Origin: Halonatronomonas sp051745085
Lineage (GTDB): Bacteria > Bacillota > Halanaerobiia > Halanaerobiales > Halarsenatibacteraceae
Length of the DNA: 22,283 nucleotides
Assembly: GCA_051745085.1 (NCBI GenBank)
Contig: JBNJDR010000029.1
Coordinates: 1-22,283 of the forward strand
Direction of reading: 5' to 3'
Part shown: positions 1 to 7,389 of the stretch, one piece after another
Layout of the letters: each line of letters begins with the position of its first letter
Numbering within the stretch: the stretch's first letter is position 1
Position numbers and translations under genes: made by a program
Notes under the pieces: model-generated
Seen by the model: the letters and a program-made list of their open reading frames with translations, nothing else
Told to the model about the DNA's origin: nothing
Databases searched by the model: none

Positions 1-24
1 ATTAATTACACTGGGAGTGATATT

Positions 25-582
25 ATGGTATATAATAATAATGACGATAACAAGTTTGAGTTAGATTTCAACCCTGTTAAATTAGCTAGAAGAACATTAG
101 AAGAATATTTTAAAAAGGATAGGGTAGAACTTTCATATCCAAAAGGGGAAAGAATAAAGGCAGGTGCCTTTGTGTCTCTAAAAAGTAAACAGGACTCAAG
201 TTTGAGAGGATGTATCGGCACTATCAACCCAGTGCAAGAAAACGTGTATCAAGAGATCATTAAAAATACGCTCAGTGCTGCTTTTAGAGATCCCAGGTTT
301 CCTGCTTTAAAAGAAGAGGAGTTATCTCAAATAAAAATATCAGTTGATATTCTTTTAGAACCAGAACAAATTGAAGAGATTGATAAGTTAGATCCTCATA
401 AATATGGAGTTATTGTAGAACAAGGCCAGAAGAGAGCTGTTTTATTACCAGACCTGGAAGGGGTTAATACTGTAGAGAAGCAGTTAGAAATCGTGGCTGC
501 TAAAGGATCTATTAATTTAGGTGATATTTACGAAGGCAAGGCGGATATTTATCGGTTTAAAGTAATTCGATATAAGGAGTAA
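25..582 (+). CDS. amrA: AMMECR1-domain protein (AmmeMemoRadiSam system protein A)
   Basis: The 185-residue protein is a full-length single AMMECR1 domain. The family signature LRGCIG lies at residues 60-65, followed by a conserved FRDPRF segment near 87-92 and a PDLEGVNT-like stretch near 142-149. In bacteria and archaea this domain is commonly encoded beside a Memo-family protein and a radical SAM enzyme; the radical SAM partner starts 5 bases downstream, so the two are surely cotranscribed. No Memo gene is visible and it may lie upstream of the window. The biochemical role of the set is not established; the conserved Cys63 suggests chemistry or binding at that site (inference). The ATG at 25 has a GGGAGTGA ribosome binding site at 12-19. 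It is soluble, with no signal peptide. The family call is strong, the function open. Confidence 0.9.
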   Translation: MVYNNNDDNKFELDFNPVKLARRTLEEYFKKDRVELSYPKGERIKAGAFVSLKSKQDSSLRGCIGTINPVQENVYQEIIKNTLSAAFRDPRFPALKEEELSQIKISVDILLEPEQIEEIDKLDPHKYGVIVEQGQKRAVLLPDLEGVNTVEKQLEIVAAKGSINLGDIYEGKADIYRFKVIRYKE

Positions 583-587
583 TAGAT

Positions 588-1550
588 ATGAAAAATAATA
601 CTGAAGAAACAATTACCTGTAATATTTGTCCTCACTTTTGTAAACTTGAACCTGAGGAAATAGGGTTGTGTCGGACGAAACAGAATAAAGACGGAGAAAT
701 TGAAAGTCTTAATTACGGCCAGGTTACTTCTTTATCTACGGATCCGATTGAAAAAAAGCCGTTATACCATTTTCATCCAGGAAGTTCCATTCTGTCTATT
801 GGTACCTGGGGGTGCAACTTTAGTTGTGGCTTTTGTCAAAACTGGCAGTTAAGCCAGGATAAACTACCGACAAAGTATTATAACCCAGAAGATATCTTGC
901 ATGTTTTGAAAAGTAACGACCAGAAATTTTTAGCCTTTACTTACTCTGAACCTCTAATATGGTATAATTATATTTTAGATACTGCTCCTATTTTAAAAGA
1001 AAATGATATAAAAGTGGTAGTAGTATCAAATGGTTATATCAACCCAGGCCCTTTTAAAAATATCCTTCCTTATATAGATGCATTTAATATTGACCTAAAA
1101 GCTGCAAATAATGAGTTTTATCAAAAAAATTGTGGAGGAAGTCTAAAGCCTGTTCAGGAAACGATTAAAAGCATAGTAGAAAATGAGAAACATTTAGAAC
1201 TTACTAATTTGGTAATTACTGATGAAAATGATAACTTAAATGAAATTAGAGATTTAGTAGATTTTGTGGCTGCTTTAAATAGTTCAATTCCTTTACATTT
1301 ATCTCGATATCACCCTGCTTATAAATTTAAGCGCCCGGCAACCGATATAAGCATTTTAACTGAAGCATATCAAATAGCTTCTGAAAAGTTAGATTATGTA
1401 TATATAGGAAACATACTAGACCCCAGATATAAAATAACTTATTGTCCAAATTGCAATAATAAAGTTATTGAAAGAGGGGGGATAACTAAAACTCAATTGA
1501 GCAATGGTAAATGTGATTTTTGTCAGCATTCTATTTATGGAGAGTTTTAA
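588..1550 (+). CDS. amrS: AmmeMemoRadiSam system radical SAM enzyme
   Basis: This 320-residue protein belongs to the radical SAM family related to pyruvate formate-lyase activating enzymes. The 4Fe-4S/SAM motif is CNFSCGFC, with cysteines 76, 80 and 83. Two further metal-binding elements frame it: an N-terminal set C11, C14, C18, C28, and a C-terminal zinc-ribbon-like set CPNC...CDFC (286, 289, 309, 312). The extra cysteine sets and the adjacent AMMECR1 gene identify it as the AmrS type rather than a true PFL activase. By family it should cleave SAM reductively to a 5'-deoxyadenosyl radical in the cytoplasm; the substrate is unknown. It starts 5 bases after amrA, and no glycyl-radical enzyme is encoded nearby, which argues against an activase role. 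Confidence 0.9.
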   Translation: MKNNTEETITCNICPHFCKLEPEEIGLCRTKQNKDGEIESLNYGQVTSLSTDPIEKKPLYHFHPGSSILSIGTWGCNFSCGFCQNWQLSQDKLPTKYYNPEDILHVLKSNDQKFLAFTYSEPLIWYNYILDTAPILKENDIKVVVVSNGYINPGPFKNILPYIDAFNIDLKAANNEFYQKNCGGSLKPVQETIKSIVENEKHLELTNLVITDENDNLNEIRDLVDFVAALNSSIPLHLSRYHPAYKFKRPATDISILTEAYQIASEKLDYVYIGNILDPRYKITYCPNCNNKVIERGGITKTQLSNGKCDFCQHSIYGEF

Positions 1551-1572
1551 AAGAAGGAATAACCGGTATAAT
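1545..1572 (+). promoter_or_regulatory. possible sigma-A promoter for glmM
   Basis: A perfect TATAAT lies at 1567-1572, with a weak -35 (TTTTAA, 1545-1550) 16 bases upstream overlapping the end of amrS. The 93-base gap between amrS and glmM is unusually long for this region, which supports a separate start here. The -35 match is poor, so confidence is low. Confidence 0.35.
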
Positions 1573-1643
1573 ACTGAATAGTTATAGTAGTGTTGAAATA
1601 ATTGGTAAAAGAAATTGTTACTGGGAAGAGGAGATGATAGAGT

Positions 1644-2981
1644 TTGGATGGATTATTTGGAACAGACGGAGTTCGAGGGATTGCTAATATAGAACTTACT
1701 CCAGAATTGGCATTTAAAATTGGTCGTACTTCTGCAGAAGTACTGAAGAATAATGATCGTCAAAGAGCTCAAAAGCAAATAATTTTAGGTAGGGATACCA
1801 GAATTTCGGGAGATATGCTTTCGGCAGCGGTGATAGCAGGAGTAACTTCTACAGGGATTAATATAATTGACCTGGGAATTGTGCCTACGCCGGTGGTTTC
1901 TTATTCAACCAAGGAACAACCTGTTATTGGTGGTATTATGATTTCAGCTTCTCATAACCCGATCGAAGATAACGGGATTAAAATATTTTCCGCGGATGGA
2001 TGTAAGTTATCCCCCGAGTTAGAATTACAAATTGAAGATAAACTTGAATTAAACGCGAGCAGACCCACTCATGCTAATATAGGCCAGCGCATTAAAAATG
2101 AAGATCTTATAGAAAACTATATTAATAATGTCACCTCGGCGTCCCGGAATAATTGGGTGGACTTAAAGATAGTTTTAGATTGTGGGCAGGGAGCTGGATA
2201 TAAAATCGGACCAGAAATTTTAAAAAGACTTGCTCCTAAAAAACTAACTGTGATCAATAATGATGGAAAAGGAGAATTAATAAACGTAAATTGCGGCTCT
2301 ACAGATACTAGCAGATTAGCTGAAAAGGTTATTGCAGAAAAAGCTGATATAGGGATAGCTTTAGATGGGGATGCTGATAGGAGCATCCTGGTTGACAATA
2401 AAGGCCAGGAAGTTGATGGAGATAAAATAATGTTCTTATCTGCTAAAGCAATGGCGGAAAAAAACAACTTAAATGCCAACACAATAGTAGCCACTGAATA
2501 TAGTAATCTCGGTCTGGATGAATCCCTCCAGGATTATGATATTGAGGTAATAAAAGTGGCAAATGGAGATAGATTTGTTTTAGAAAAAATGAAAGCAGAA
2601 AATCTTAACTTAGGTGGTGAGAAGTCTGGTCATATTATATTTTTAGATTATAATACAAGTGGAGATGGTATTTTAACGGCAGTGCAAATGATTGATATAA
2701 TTGCTGCAAGTAATAAAAGCTTAAATGAATTAACTAAAGAATTTAAAAGTTGGCCGCAGTTATTGTATAATGTAAAAGTCAAAGATAAAAATTGGGAAAC
2801 CAATCAAAATATTAAGGAGGTGATTAAAAAAGCAAAGTCTGAAGTAAATCCTGGGAGAGTATTTATACGAGCTTCAGGAACTGAACCGGTAATGAGACTT
2901 ATGTTAGAAGGAAAAGATGTTAGCAAATTGGAATATTGGCAGAAGAAAATTGCTCAGATTATAAGAGAAGAACTGGCATGA
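1644..2981 (+). CDS. glmM: phosphoglucosamine mutase
   Basis: GlmM interconverts glucosamine-6-phosphate and glucosamine-1-phosphate in the cytoplasm, feeding UDP-GlcNAc and so peptidoglycan. The 445-residue protein has the usual length and all alpha-D-phosphohexomutase landmarks: N-terminal GTDGVRG, the phosphoserine loop SASHNP (catalytic Ser103), the metal loop DGDADR (241-246), the sugar-binding GGEKSGH loop and the phosphate-binding RASGTEPVMR (409-418). I use the TTG at 1644 because the protein then begins exactly at the conserved MDGLFGTDGVRG and an AGAGGAG ribosome binding site sits about 10 bases upstream; the nearby ATG at 1649 is out of frame. It is followed at once by the glmS ribozyme and glmS, the enzyme that makes its substrate. 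Confidence 0.97.
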   Translation: MDGLFGTDGVRGIANIELTPELAFKIGRTSAEVLKNNDRQRAQKQIILGRDTRISGDMLSAAVIAGVTSTGINIIDLGIVPTPVVSYSTKEQPVIGGIMISASHNPIEDNGIKIFSADGCKLSPELELQIEDKLELNASRPTHANIGQRIKNEDLIENYINNVTSASRNNWVDLKIVLDCGQGAGYKIGPEILKRLAPKKLTVINNDGKGELINVNCGSTDTSRLAEKVIAEKADIGIALDGDADRSILVDNKGQEVDGDKIMFLSAKAMAEKNNLNANTIVATEYSNLGLDESLQDYDIEVIKVANGDRFVLEKMKAENLNLGGEKSGHIIFLDYNTSGDGILTAVQMIDIIAASNKSLNELTKEFKSWPQLLYNVKVKDKNWETNQNIKEVIKKAKSEVNPGRVFIRASGTEPVMRLMLEGKDVSKLEYWQKKIAQIIREELA

Positions 2982-2984
2982 TTA

Positions 2985-3120
2985 AAAGCGCCTGGTCCTG
3001 TGCTAACAGGATGACGAGGTCAGGAGTTATCGAAGCTTTCGGCGGATGCTCCAGGGGGTTATACTCAACTCCTTATTTAATCTTTAAAACCTTCAGGTAA
3101 CTGGGGGGACAAAGAGATTA
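2985..3120 (+). ncRNA. glmS ribozyme/riboswitch (GlcN6P-dependent self-cleaving RNA)
   Basis: This is a glmS ribozyme in the leader of glmS. Visible elements are: the cleavage junction A|GCGCC, with cleavage expected between 2987 and 2988; P2 pairing of CCTGG (2991-2995) with CCAGG (3051-3055); a perfect hairpin TCCTGT-GCTA-ACAGGA (2996-3011); the conserved core GACGAGG (3013-3019), ATCGAA and GGCGGAT (3041-3047); a 7-bp helix AGGAGTT (3022-3028) with AACTCCT (3067-3073); a small ACC-TTCA-GGT hairpin (3089-3098); and the 3' signature GGACAAAG ending near 3114. In this class GlcN6P is the cofactor for cleavage, and the 5'-OH product carrying glmS is degraded, giving feedback on GlmS. The junction lies only six bases past the glmM stop, so no separate promoter fits between them. 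Confidence 0.96.
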
Positions 3121-3162
3121 ATTTGAGTAATATTTTTGCAATTAATGAACGGAGGAATATAA

Positions 3163-4986
3163 ATGTGTGGAATCGTTGGATATGTAGGAAGGAAAAGTGC
3201 AGATACATTTTTATTGAACGGACTAAAAAAATTAGAGTATAGAGGTTATGATTCAGCTGGTATTGCTGTTACAAATGGTAAAAATATTCATTCTGAAAAA
3301 TCGAAGGGCTCATTATCAGAGCTAGAAAAAATATTAGATAATCAAAAAGGACTTTTTTCTCATACTGGTATCGGCCATACTCGCTGGGCTACTCATGGAC
3401 AACCATCAGATTTAAATTCTCATCCCCATTCCGACTGTGCAGATGAACTTTCAATAGTTCATAATGGAATTATTGAGAATTATAAAGAGTTGAAATCAAT
3501 GTTAATTGAGAGAGGACATAAGTTTAGTTCCGAAACAGATAGTGAAGTAATAGTTCATTTACTGGAAGAATTGTATGAAGACGACATGATTGAAGCTTTA
3601 GCGAAGCTAGATCAAAAGCTAGAAGGTTCTTATGCTATCGCTGTAATAACCAAAAAGGAAAGGGAAGCAATCTATGCTTTGAAAAAGGACAGCCCTTTAA
3701 TTGCAGGCAAAGGAGAGAATGAAAATTATCTGGCTTCGGATATACCTGCCTTACTAGCTGATACCGATGAATTTTATATATTCGAGGATGGAGATATTGC
3801 AAGAGTCGATCCTTATAAAATAGAGTTTTTTGATTTAAATAATAATAAAGTACAACGAGACTCTTTTTCGGCTAACTGGGGAGCAGATATGGTCGATAAA
3901 AAAGGATATGACCATTTCATGCTTAAGGAAATTCATGAACAGGCCGATGTGGCTCGAAGAATCATGAAAGATAGATTCAGGGCGGATGATATTGACCTAC
4001 CGGAACTAGATGATCTTCTGGTATTTAACTATAATAAAATCTTAATTACAGCCTGTGGAACAGCTTATCACTCTGGTTTGATAGGAAGATTTCTGTTAGA
4101 GGAATTTGCGGGGCTACCTGTTCAGGTAGAAGTAGCTAGTGAATTAAGATATAAAAGAAATTTCCTGGATGAAAAAACTTTAGTTATCGTAGTCAGCCAG
4201 TCAGGAGAGACCGCTGATACCCTGGCAGCCTTAAGATTGGCTAAAAAATCCGGGTCCAAAGTATTAGCATTAACTAATGTAGTTGGTAGTAGTGTGGCCA
4301 GAGAATCTGATGCTAATTTATATTTATCTGCAGGTCCAGAAATTTCGGTAGCTTCTACTAAAGCTTATTCTGCGATGTTAATAGCGTTTTATCTTCTGGC
4401 TTTAAAGCTGGCAGTTAAACAAGGTATGATTTTTCAGGAAGATTTTAAAATATTATCTAAAAGTCTTAAGGAAATACCAATAAAATTAGAAAAATCAATC
4501 GAAAAATTTAAGCAGACTGCTCAAAAGATAGCCGGCTCAATTAAAAACTATAAAAGTGTTTTCTTTATTGGGAGAAATATCGATTATGCTTTAGCATTAG
4601 AAGGGGCTTTAAAATTAAAAGAAATTTCCTATATACATGCTGAAGCCCATCCTGCTGGCGAGTTAAAGCATGGCTCATTAGCTTTAATTGAAGATGGGGT
4701 GCCTGTTTTTGCAATTACAACTCGCAAAGAAATGGCCGTTAAGACGTTAGCTAACATTGAAGAAGTATTAGCGCGAGGCGGGAATGTAAATTTAATAACC
4801 TCTTCTGATGTAAAATATAAGGAAGCAGGGGCTGCTGAATATTTTGTTATTCCTGATGTGAGCGAACCCTGGCGGTCGGTCTTAGCAGCAATTCCTCTGC
4901 AATTAATTGCCTATTATACTGCCTTAGAACTGGACAAAAACATTGATAAACCCAGAAATTTAGCTAAAAGTGTTACTGTAGAATAA
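3163..4986 (+). CDS. glmS: glutamine--fructose-6-phosphate aminotransferase (isomerizing)
   Basis: GlmS makes glucosamine-6-phosphate from fructose-6-phosphate and glutamine, the first committed step to UDP-GlcNAc. The 607-residue protein has the standard layout: an N-terminal class II glutaminase domain whose nucleophile is Cys2 (MCGIVGYVG, Cys exposed after Met removal), with the conserved GHTRWATHG and HNGIIENY segments, then two SIS sugar-isomerase domains (roughly 285-425 and 455-595). The first SIS contains TACGTAYHSG and VSQSGETADT, the second the HAEAHPAGELKHG active-site stretch, and the C-terminus ends in the typical LAKSVTVE with catalytic Lys602. The ATG has a GGAGG site at 3151-3155. 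The ribozyme upstream predicts feedback by its own product. acpS follows after 14 bases. Confidence 0.98.
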   Translation: MCGIVGYVGRKSADTFLLNGLKKLEYRGYDSAGIAVTNGKNIHSEKSKGSLSELEKILDNQKGLFSHTGIGHTRWATHGQPSDLNSHPHSDCADELSIVHNGIIENYKELKSMLIERGHKFSSETDSEVIVHLLEELYEDDMIEALAKLDQKLEGSYAIAVITKKEREAIYALKKDSPLIAGKGENENYLASDIPALLADTDEFYIFEDGDIARVDPYKIEFFDLNNNKVQRDSFSANWGADMVDKKGYDHFMLKEIHEQADVARRIMKDRFRADDIDLPELDDLLVFNYNKILITACGTAYHSGLIGRFLLEEFAGLPVQVEVASELRYKRNFLDEKTLVIVVSQSGETADTLAALRLAKKSGSKVLALTNVVGSSVARESDANLYLSAGPEISVASTKAYSAMLIAFYLLALKLAVKQGMIFQEDFKILSKSLKEIPIKLEKSIEKFKQTAQKIAGSIKNYKSVFFIGRNIDYALALEGALKLKEISYIHAEAHPAGELKHGSLALIEDGVPVFAITTRKEMAVKTLANIEEVLARGGNVNLITSSDVKYKEAGAAEYFVIPDVSEPWRSVLAAIPLQLIAYYTALELDKNIDKPRNLAKSVTVE

Positions 4987-5000
4987 AGGTGGTTATCTAA

Positions 5001-5396
5001 ATGATCATTGGGCATGGTATTGATATAGTTAAGGTAAAAAGGATAAATTCGGTCTTAAATAATTACCCAATTAAATTCAAGAAAAGGGTATTCACCCCGG
5101 AAGAAATAAAGTATTGTGATAATAGTTCTCAGCCAAATGAGTCTTATGCCGTTAGATTTGCTGCAAAAGAGGCTGTTTATAAAATTTTATGCAGTGAACT
5201 TACCTGGCTTGACTGGCAGGAAATATCGGTCAGGAGTGAACCCTGGCCGGTACTTACTTTATTAGGTAAAACTAAGGCAGCAGCAAATAAACTTGGAGTA
5301 ATTAACTGGCATCTTAGTTTTTCCCATGAAAGAGAGTACGCTATTGCATCTATTATTGCTGAGGGAGGTGGAAGAGATGCTCGTCCTGAGAGATAG
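5001..5396 (+). CDS. acpS: holo-[acyl-carrier-protein] synthase
   Basis: AcpS transfers 4'-phosphopantetheine from CoA to apo-ACP, activating fatty acid synthesis. The Mg-binding Asp8 (GHGIDIV) and Glu57 in the FAAKEAVYK motif are present, as is the C-terminal HLSFSHERE strand that precedes the CoA-binding end. At 131 residues it is slightly longer than usual because the last ten or so codons contain the ribosome binding site of the next gene; the run EGGG is encoded by that GGGAGGTGG sequence. Its reading frame overlaps the next gene by 20 bases, implying translational coupling. The acpS / hydrate-repair order, with a toxin-antitoxin pair a few genes on, is typical of Firmicutes. Confidence 0.96.
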   Translation: MIIGHGIDIVKVKRINSVLNNYPIKFKKRVFTPEEIKYCDNSSQPNESYAVRFAAKEAVYKILCSELTWLDWQEISVRSEPWPVLTLLGKTKAAANKLGVINWHLSFSHEREYAIASIIAEGGGRDARPER

Positions 5397-6918
5397 TGAG
5401 ATGGCAGCAGTTGATAAGAAGGCAGTGGATCTAGGTTACCCTAATATCTTGTTGATGGAAGCTGCTGGTAGAATGGTTGCTGAAAATGCGATAGATTTAT
5501 TGCCCGATACAAAAGAAGCCAGGATTATCATCGTGGTTGGTAGCGGAAATAATGGCGGAGACGGCTTGGTTGCTGCTCGTTATTTGCATAAGTGGGGTTA
5601 TAAAAAAATTCAAGTATTACTTTTAAAGTCATCAGATAAATTCAAGGGTATCACTGCTGATAATTATAATGCCTGTCATCTGAATGACTTGAATATAAAG
5701 TTAGTTGATGATTTTAGACAAGAAGACTTACTTGATATGTTTGAAGAGGCTGACCTGCTTATAGATGCTATTTTCGGGACCGGATTGACAGGCCCAGTTA
5801 GAGGCAGAGCTGTTGAAGTGATTGAAGCATTAAATTCTGCTGCTTCACCTGTTTTGGCGGTCGATCTACCTTCCGGACTCTCTTTAGAAAACAAAGAAAA
5901 TATTGTTAAAGCAGATAAAACAGTCGTTTTTGCTAATTTAAAGCTGCAGCAAGCTCTTTATCCAGGTAGAGATTATTGCGGCCAGATATATTTAGCTGAT
6001 ATTGGTCTGCCGGGCAGAGCATATAGTAAACTGAAGCCAAAATACTTTATGTTAACAGAGAAAGAAGCTGCTGCCTTACTGCCTCAGCGTTCTCCTATGG
6101 GTCACAAAGGAAGTTTTGGTAAAGTTTTAGTAGTAGGTGGTTCATCTGGAATGAGCGGGGCACCTTTGCTGACAGGCGAAGCTGCTCTTAACACCGGGGC
6201 AGGAATAGTCAAACTAGCTGTTCCGGAAGAATTAGAACCTATAATAGCAGGAGGTTCAAAAGAAATTATTTCTGCTTCTCTGCCTGCCAGAGATGGCAAA
6301 ATTTCATTAGAAGCTGCAGATAAATTAATCACTTTAGCTCAGGAGTATGATGTTTTAGTGCTTGGGCCTGGTCTTGGATGTGCTGAGGAACAGGTGAAGC
6401 TTATAGAAAAATTGATGCTAAATCTTGATATTCCGATTGTTTTAGATGCTGATGGAATCAATGCTTTGCAATCTCTTAATCTCATTAAAAATTATCAAAA
6501 TCAAATTGTTCTAACACCTCATCCAGGGGAAATGGCCAGGCTGTACAAAGAAGATATTTCTGAGATTTTAAAAAACAGATTGGACTTCATCAGTAAATTT
6601 GTGGCCAAAACTCAAAAACCTTTGATATTGAAAGGGGCTGACAGCCTGATTGGTCTTAAAGGAGGAGAAATATTCATTAATCCTACAGGTAATGACGGAA
6701 TGGCTACAGCTGGGAGTGGAGATGTTCTGGCGGGAGTAATAGCTGGACTAATGGCTCAAGGTTTAGATTCTGAGCAAGCAGCGGTCCTGTCTCCTTTTCT
6801 GCATGGTAGGTCAGGTGATCTTGCCAGTGAAGAGATAACTAATTTTTCGGTAAAAGCAGGAAATATTAGCAACTATATTGGTGCTGCAATTAAGTCTTTA
6901 AAAAAAGAAGGAGGCTGA
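5377..6918 (+). CDS. nnrED: bifunctional NAD(P)H-hydrate epimerase / ADP-dependent NAD(P)H-hydrate dehydratase
   Basis: This enzyme repairs hydrated NADH and NADPH: the N-terminal YjeF_N domain epimerises S and R hydrates, and the C-terminal ribokinase-like domain dehydrates the S form using ADP. In the 513-residue form starting at 5377, the epimerase loop GSGNNGGDG is at 55-63. The dehydratase half, from about residue 225, carries HKGSFGKVLVVGG, VLGPGLG, LDADGIN, LTPHPGEMARL, and GNDGMATAGSGD with the catalytic Asp of the GSGD loop. I place the start at ATG 5377, not the in-frame upstream ATG at 5326, because a GGGAGGTGG site (5363-5371) sits just before it and homologs begin near MxVLRDxEM. 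It overlaps acpS by 20 bases. Confidence 0.93.
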   Translation: MLVLRDSEMAAVDKKAVDLGYPNILLMEAAGRMVAENAIDLLPDTKEARIIIVVGSGNNGGDGLVAARYLHKWGYKKIQVLLLKSSDKFKGITADNYNACHLNDLNIKLVDDFRQEDLLDMFEEADLLIDAIFGTGLTGPVRGRAVEVIEALNSAASPVLAVDLPSGLSLENKENIVKADKTVVFANLKLQQALYPGRDYCGQIYLADIGLPGRAYSKLKPKYFMLTEKEAAALLPQRSPMGHKGSFGKVLVVGGSSGMSGAPLLTGEAALNTGAGIVKLAVPEELEPIIAGGSKEIISASLPARDGKISLEAADKLITLAQEYDVLVLGPGLGCAEEQVKLIEKLMLNLDIPIVLDADGINALQSLNLIKNYQNQIVLTPHPGEMARLYKEDISEILKNRLDFISKFVAKTQKPLILKGADSLIGLKGGEIFINPTGNDGMATAGSGDVLAGVIAGLMAQGLDSEQAAVLSPFLHGRSGDLASEEITNFSVKAGNISNYIGAAIKSLKKEGG

Positions 6919-6922
6919 TAAG

Positions 6923-7369
6923 ATGAAAACAGCTCAAGATATAATGACTAAAGAGGTAATTACGGTAGGACCTGATACAAGCGTAGAAGAAGCTGCAGAA
7001 ATAATGAGTAAAAATGATATAAGCGGTCTGCCTGTTATAGAAGAAGGCAATTTAATTGGGATAGTTACCGAGAAGGATTTGATTATTAAAAATAAAAAGC
7101 TACATTTCCCTGATTATATTAATTTGATCGGTGGAATCATATATTTAGAGAGTTATAAAAAATTTCAGGAAGAATTTAAAAAATATGTCGCCGTTAAAGT
7201 AGAACAGTTGATGACAAAAGAAGTGGAAACAATATCTCCTGATACCTCGGTAGAAGAAATTGCTGATCTGATGAGTAGAGAAGAAGTGAATAGACTACCA
7301 GTACTTGAAGGTGATAAATTAGTAGGAATAGTGACCAGAAAAGATCTGATAGACAATATGGCAAAGTAG
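6923..7369 (+). CDS. two-CBS-domain protein
   Basis: The 148-residue protein is nothing but a tandem pair of CBS domains (Bateman module). Each half has the pattern xDIMTKEV...PDTSVEEAAEIM...LPVIEEGNLIGIVTEKDLI: the first spans about 4-57, the second about 93-146, joined by a 35-residue linker rich in aromatic and charged residues. CBS pairs usually bind adenosine nucleotides or SAM and act as energy or ligand sensors. With no effector domain attached, it presumably works through a partner. It starts 4 bases after the nicotinamide-repair gene and shares its transcript, so an adenine nucleotide or NAD(P) link is possible but unproven. No membrane segment. Confidence 0.9.
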   Translation: MKTAQDIMTKEVITVGPDTSVEEAAEIMSKNDISGLPVIEEGNLIGIVTEKDLIIKNKKLHFPDYINLIGGIIYLESYKKFQEEFKKYVAVKVEQLMTKEVETISPDTSVEEIADLMSREEVNRLPVLEGDKLVGIVTRKDLIDNMAK

Positions 7370-7389
7370 TTATTTCTGGAGGTATTTTC

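Noticed and set aside
588..1550. Annotation as pyruvate formate-lyase activating enzyme
   Set aside because: The extra N- and C-terminal cysteine sets and the adjacent AMMECR1 gene fit AmrS better, and no glycyl-radical enzyme is encoded nearby.
2117..2494. Minus-strand open frame of 125 codons inside glmM
   Set aside because: It is a shadow of the glmM coding frame, with low-complexity Ser/Leu/Ile composition, no ribosome site and no recognisable domain.
5326..5376. Earlier ATG for the NAD(P)H-hydrate repair gene
   Set aside because: The residues upstream of 5377 are not family sequence and the strong GGGAGGTGG site is placed for the ATG at 5377.
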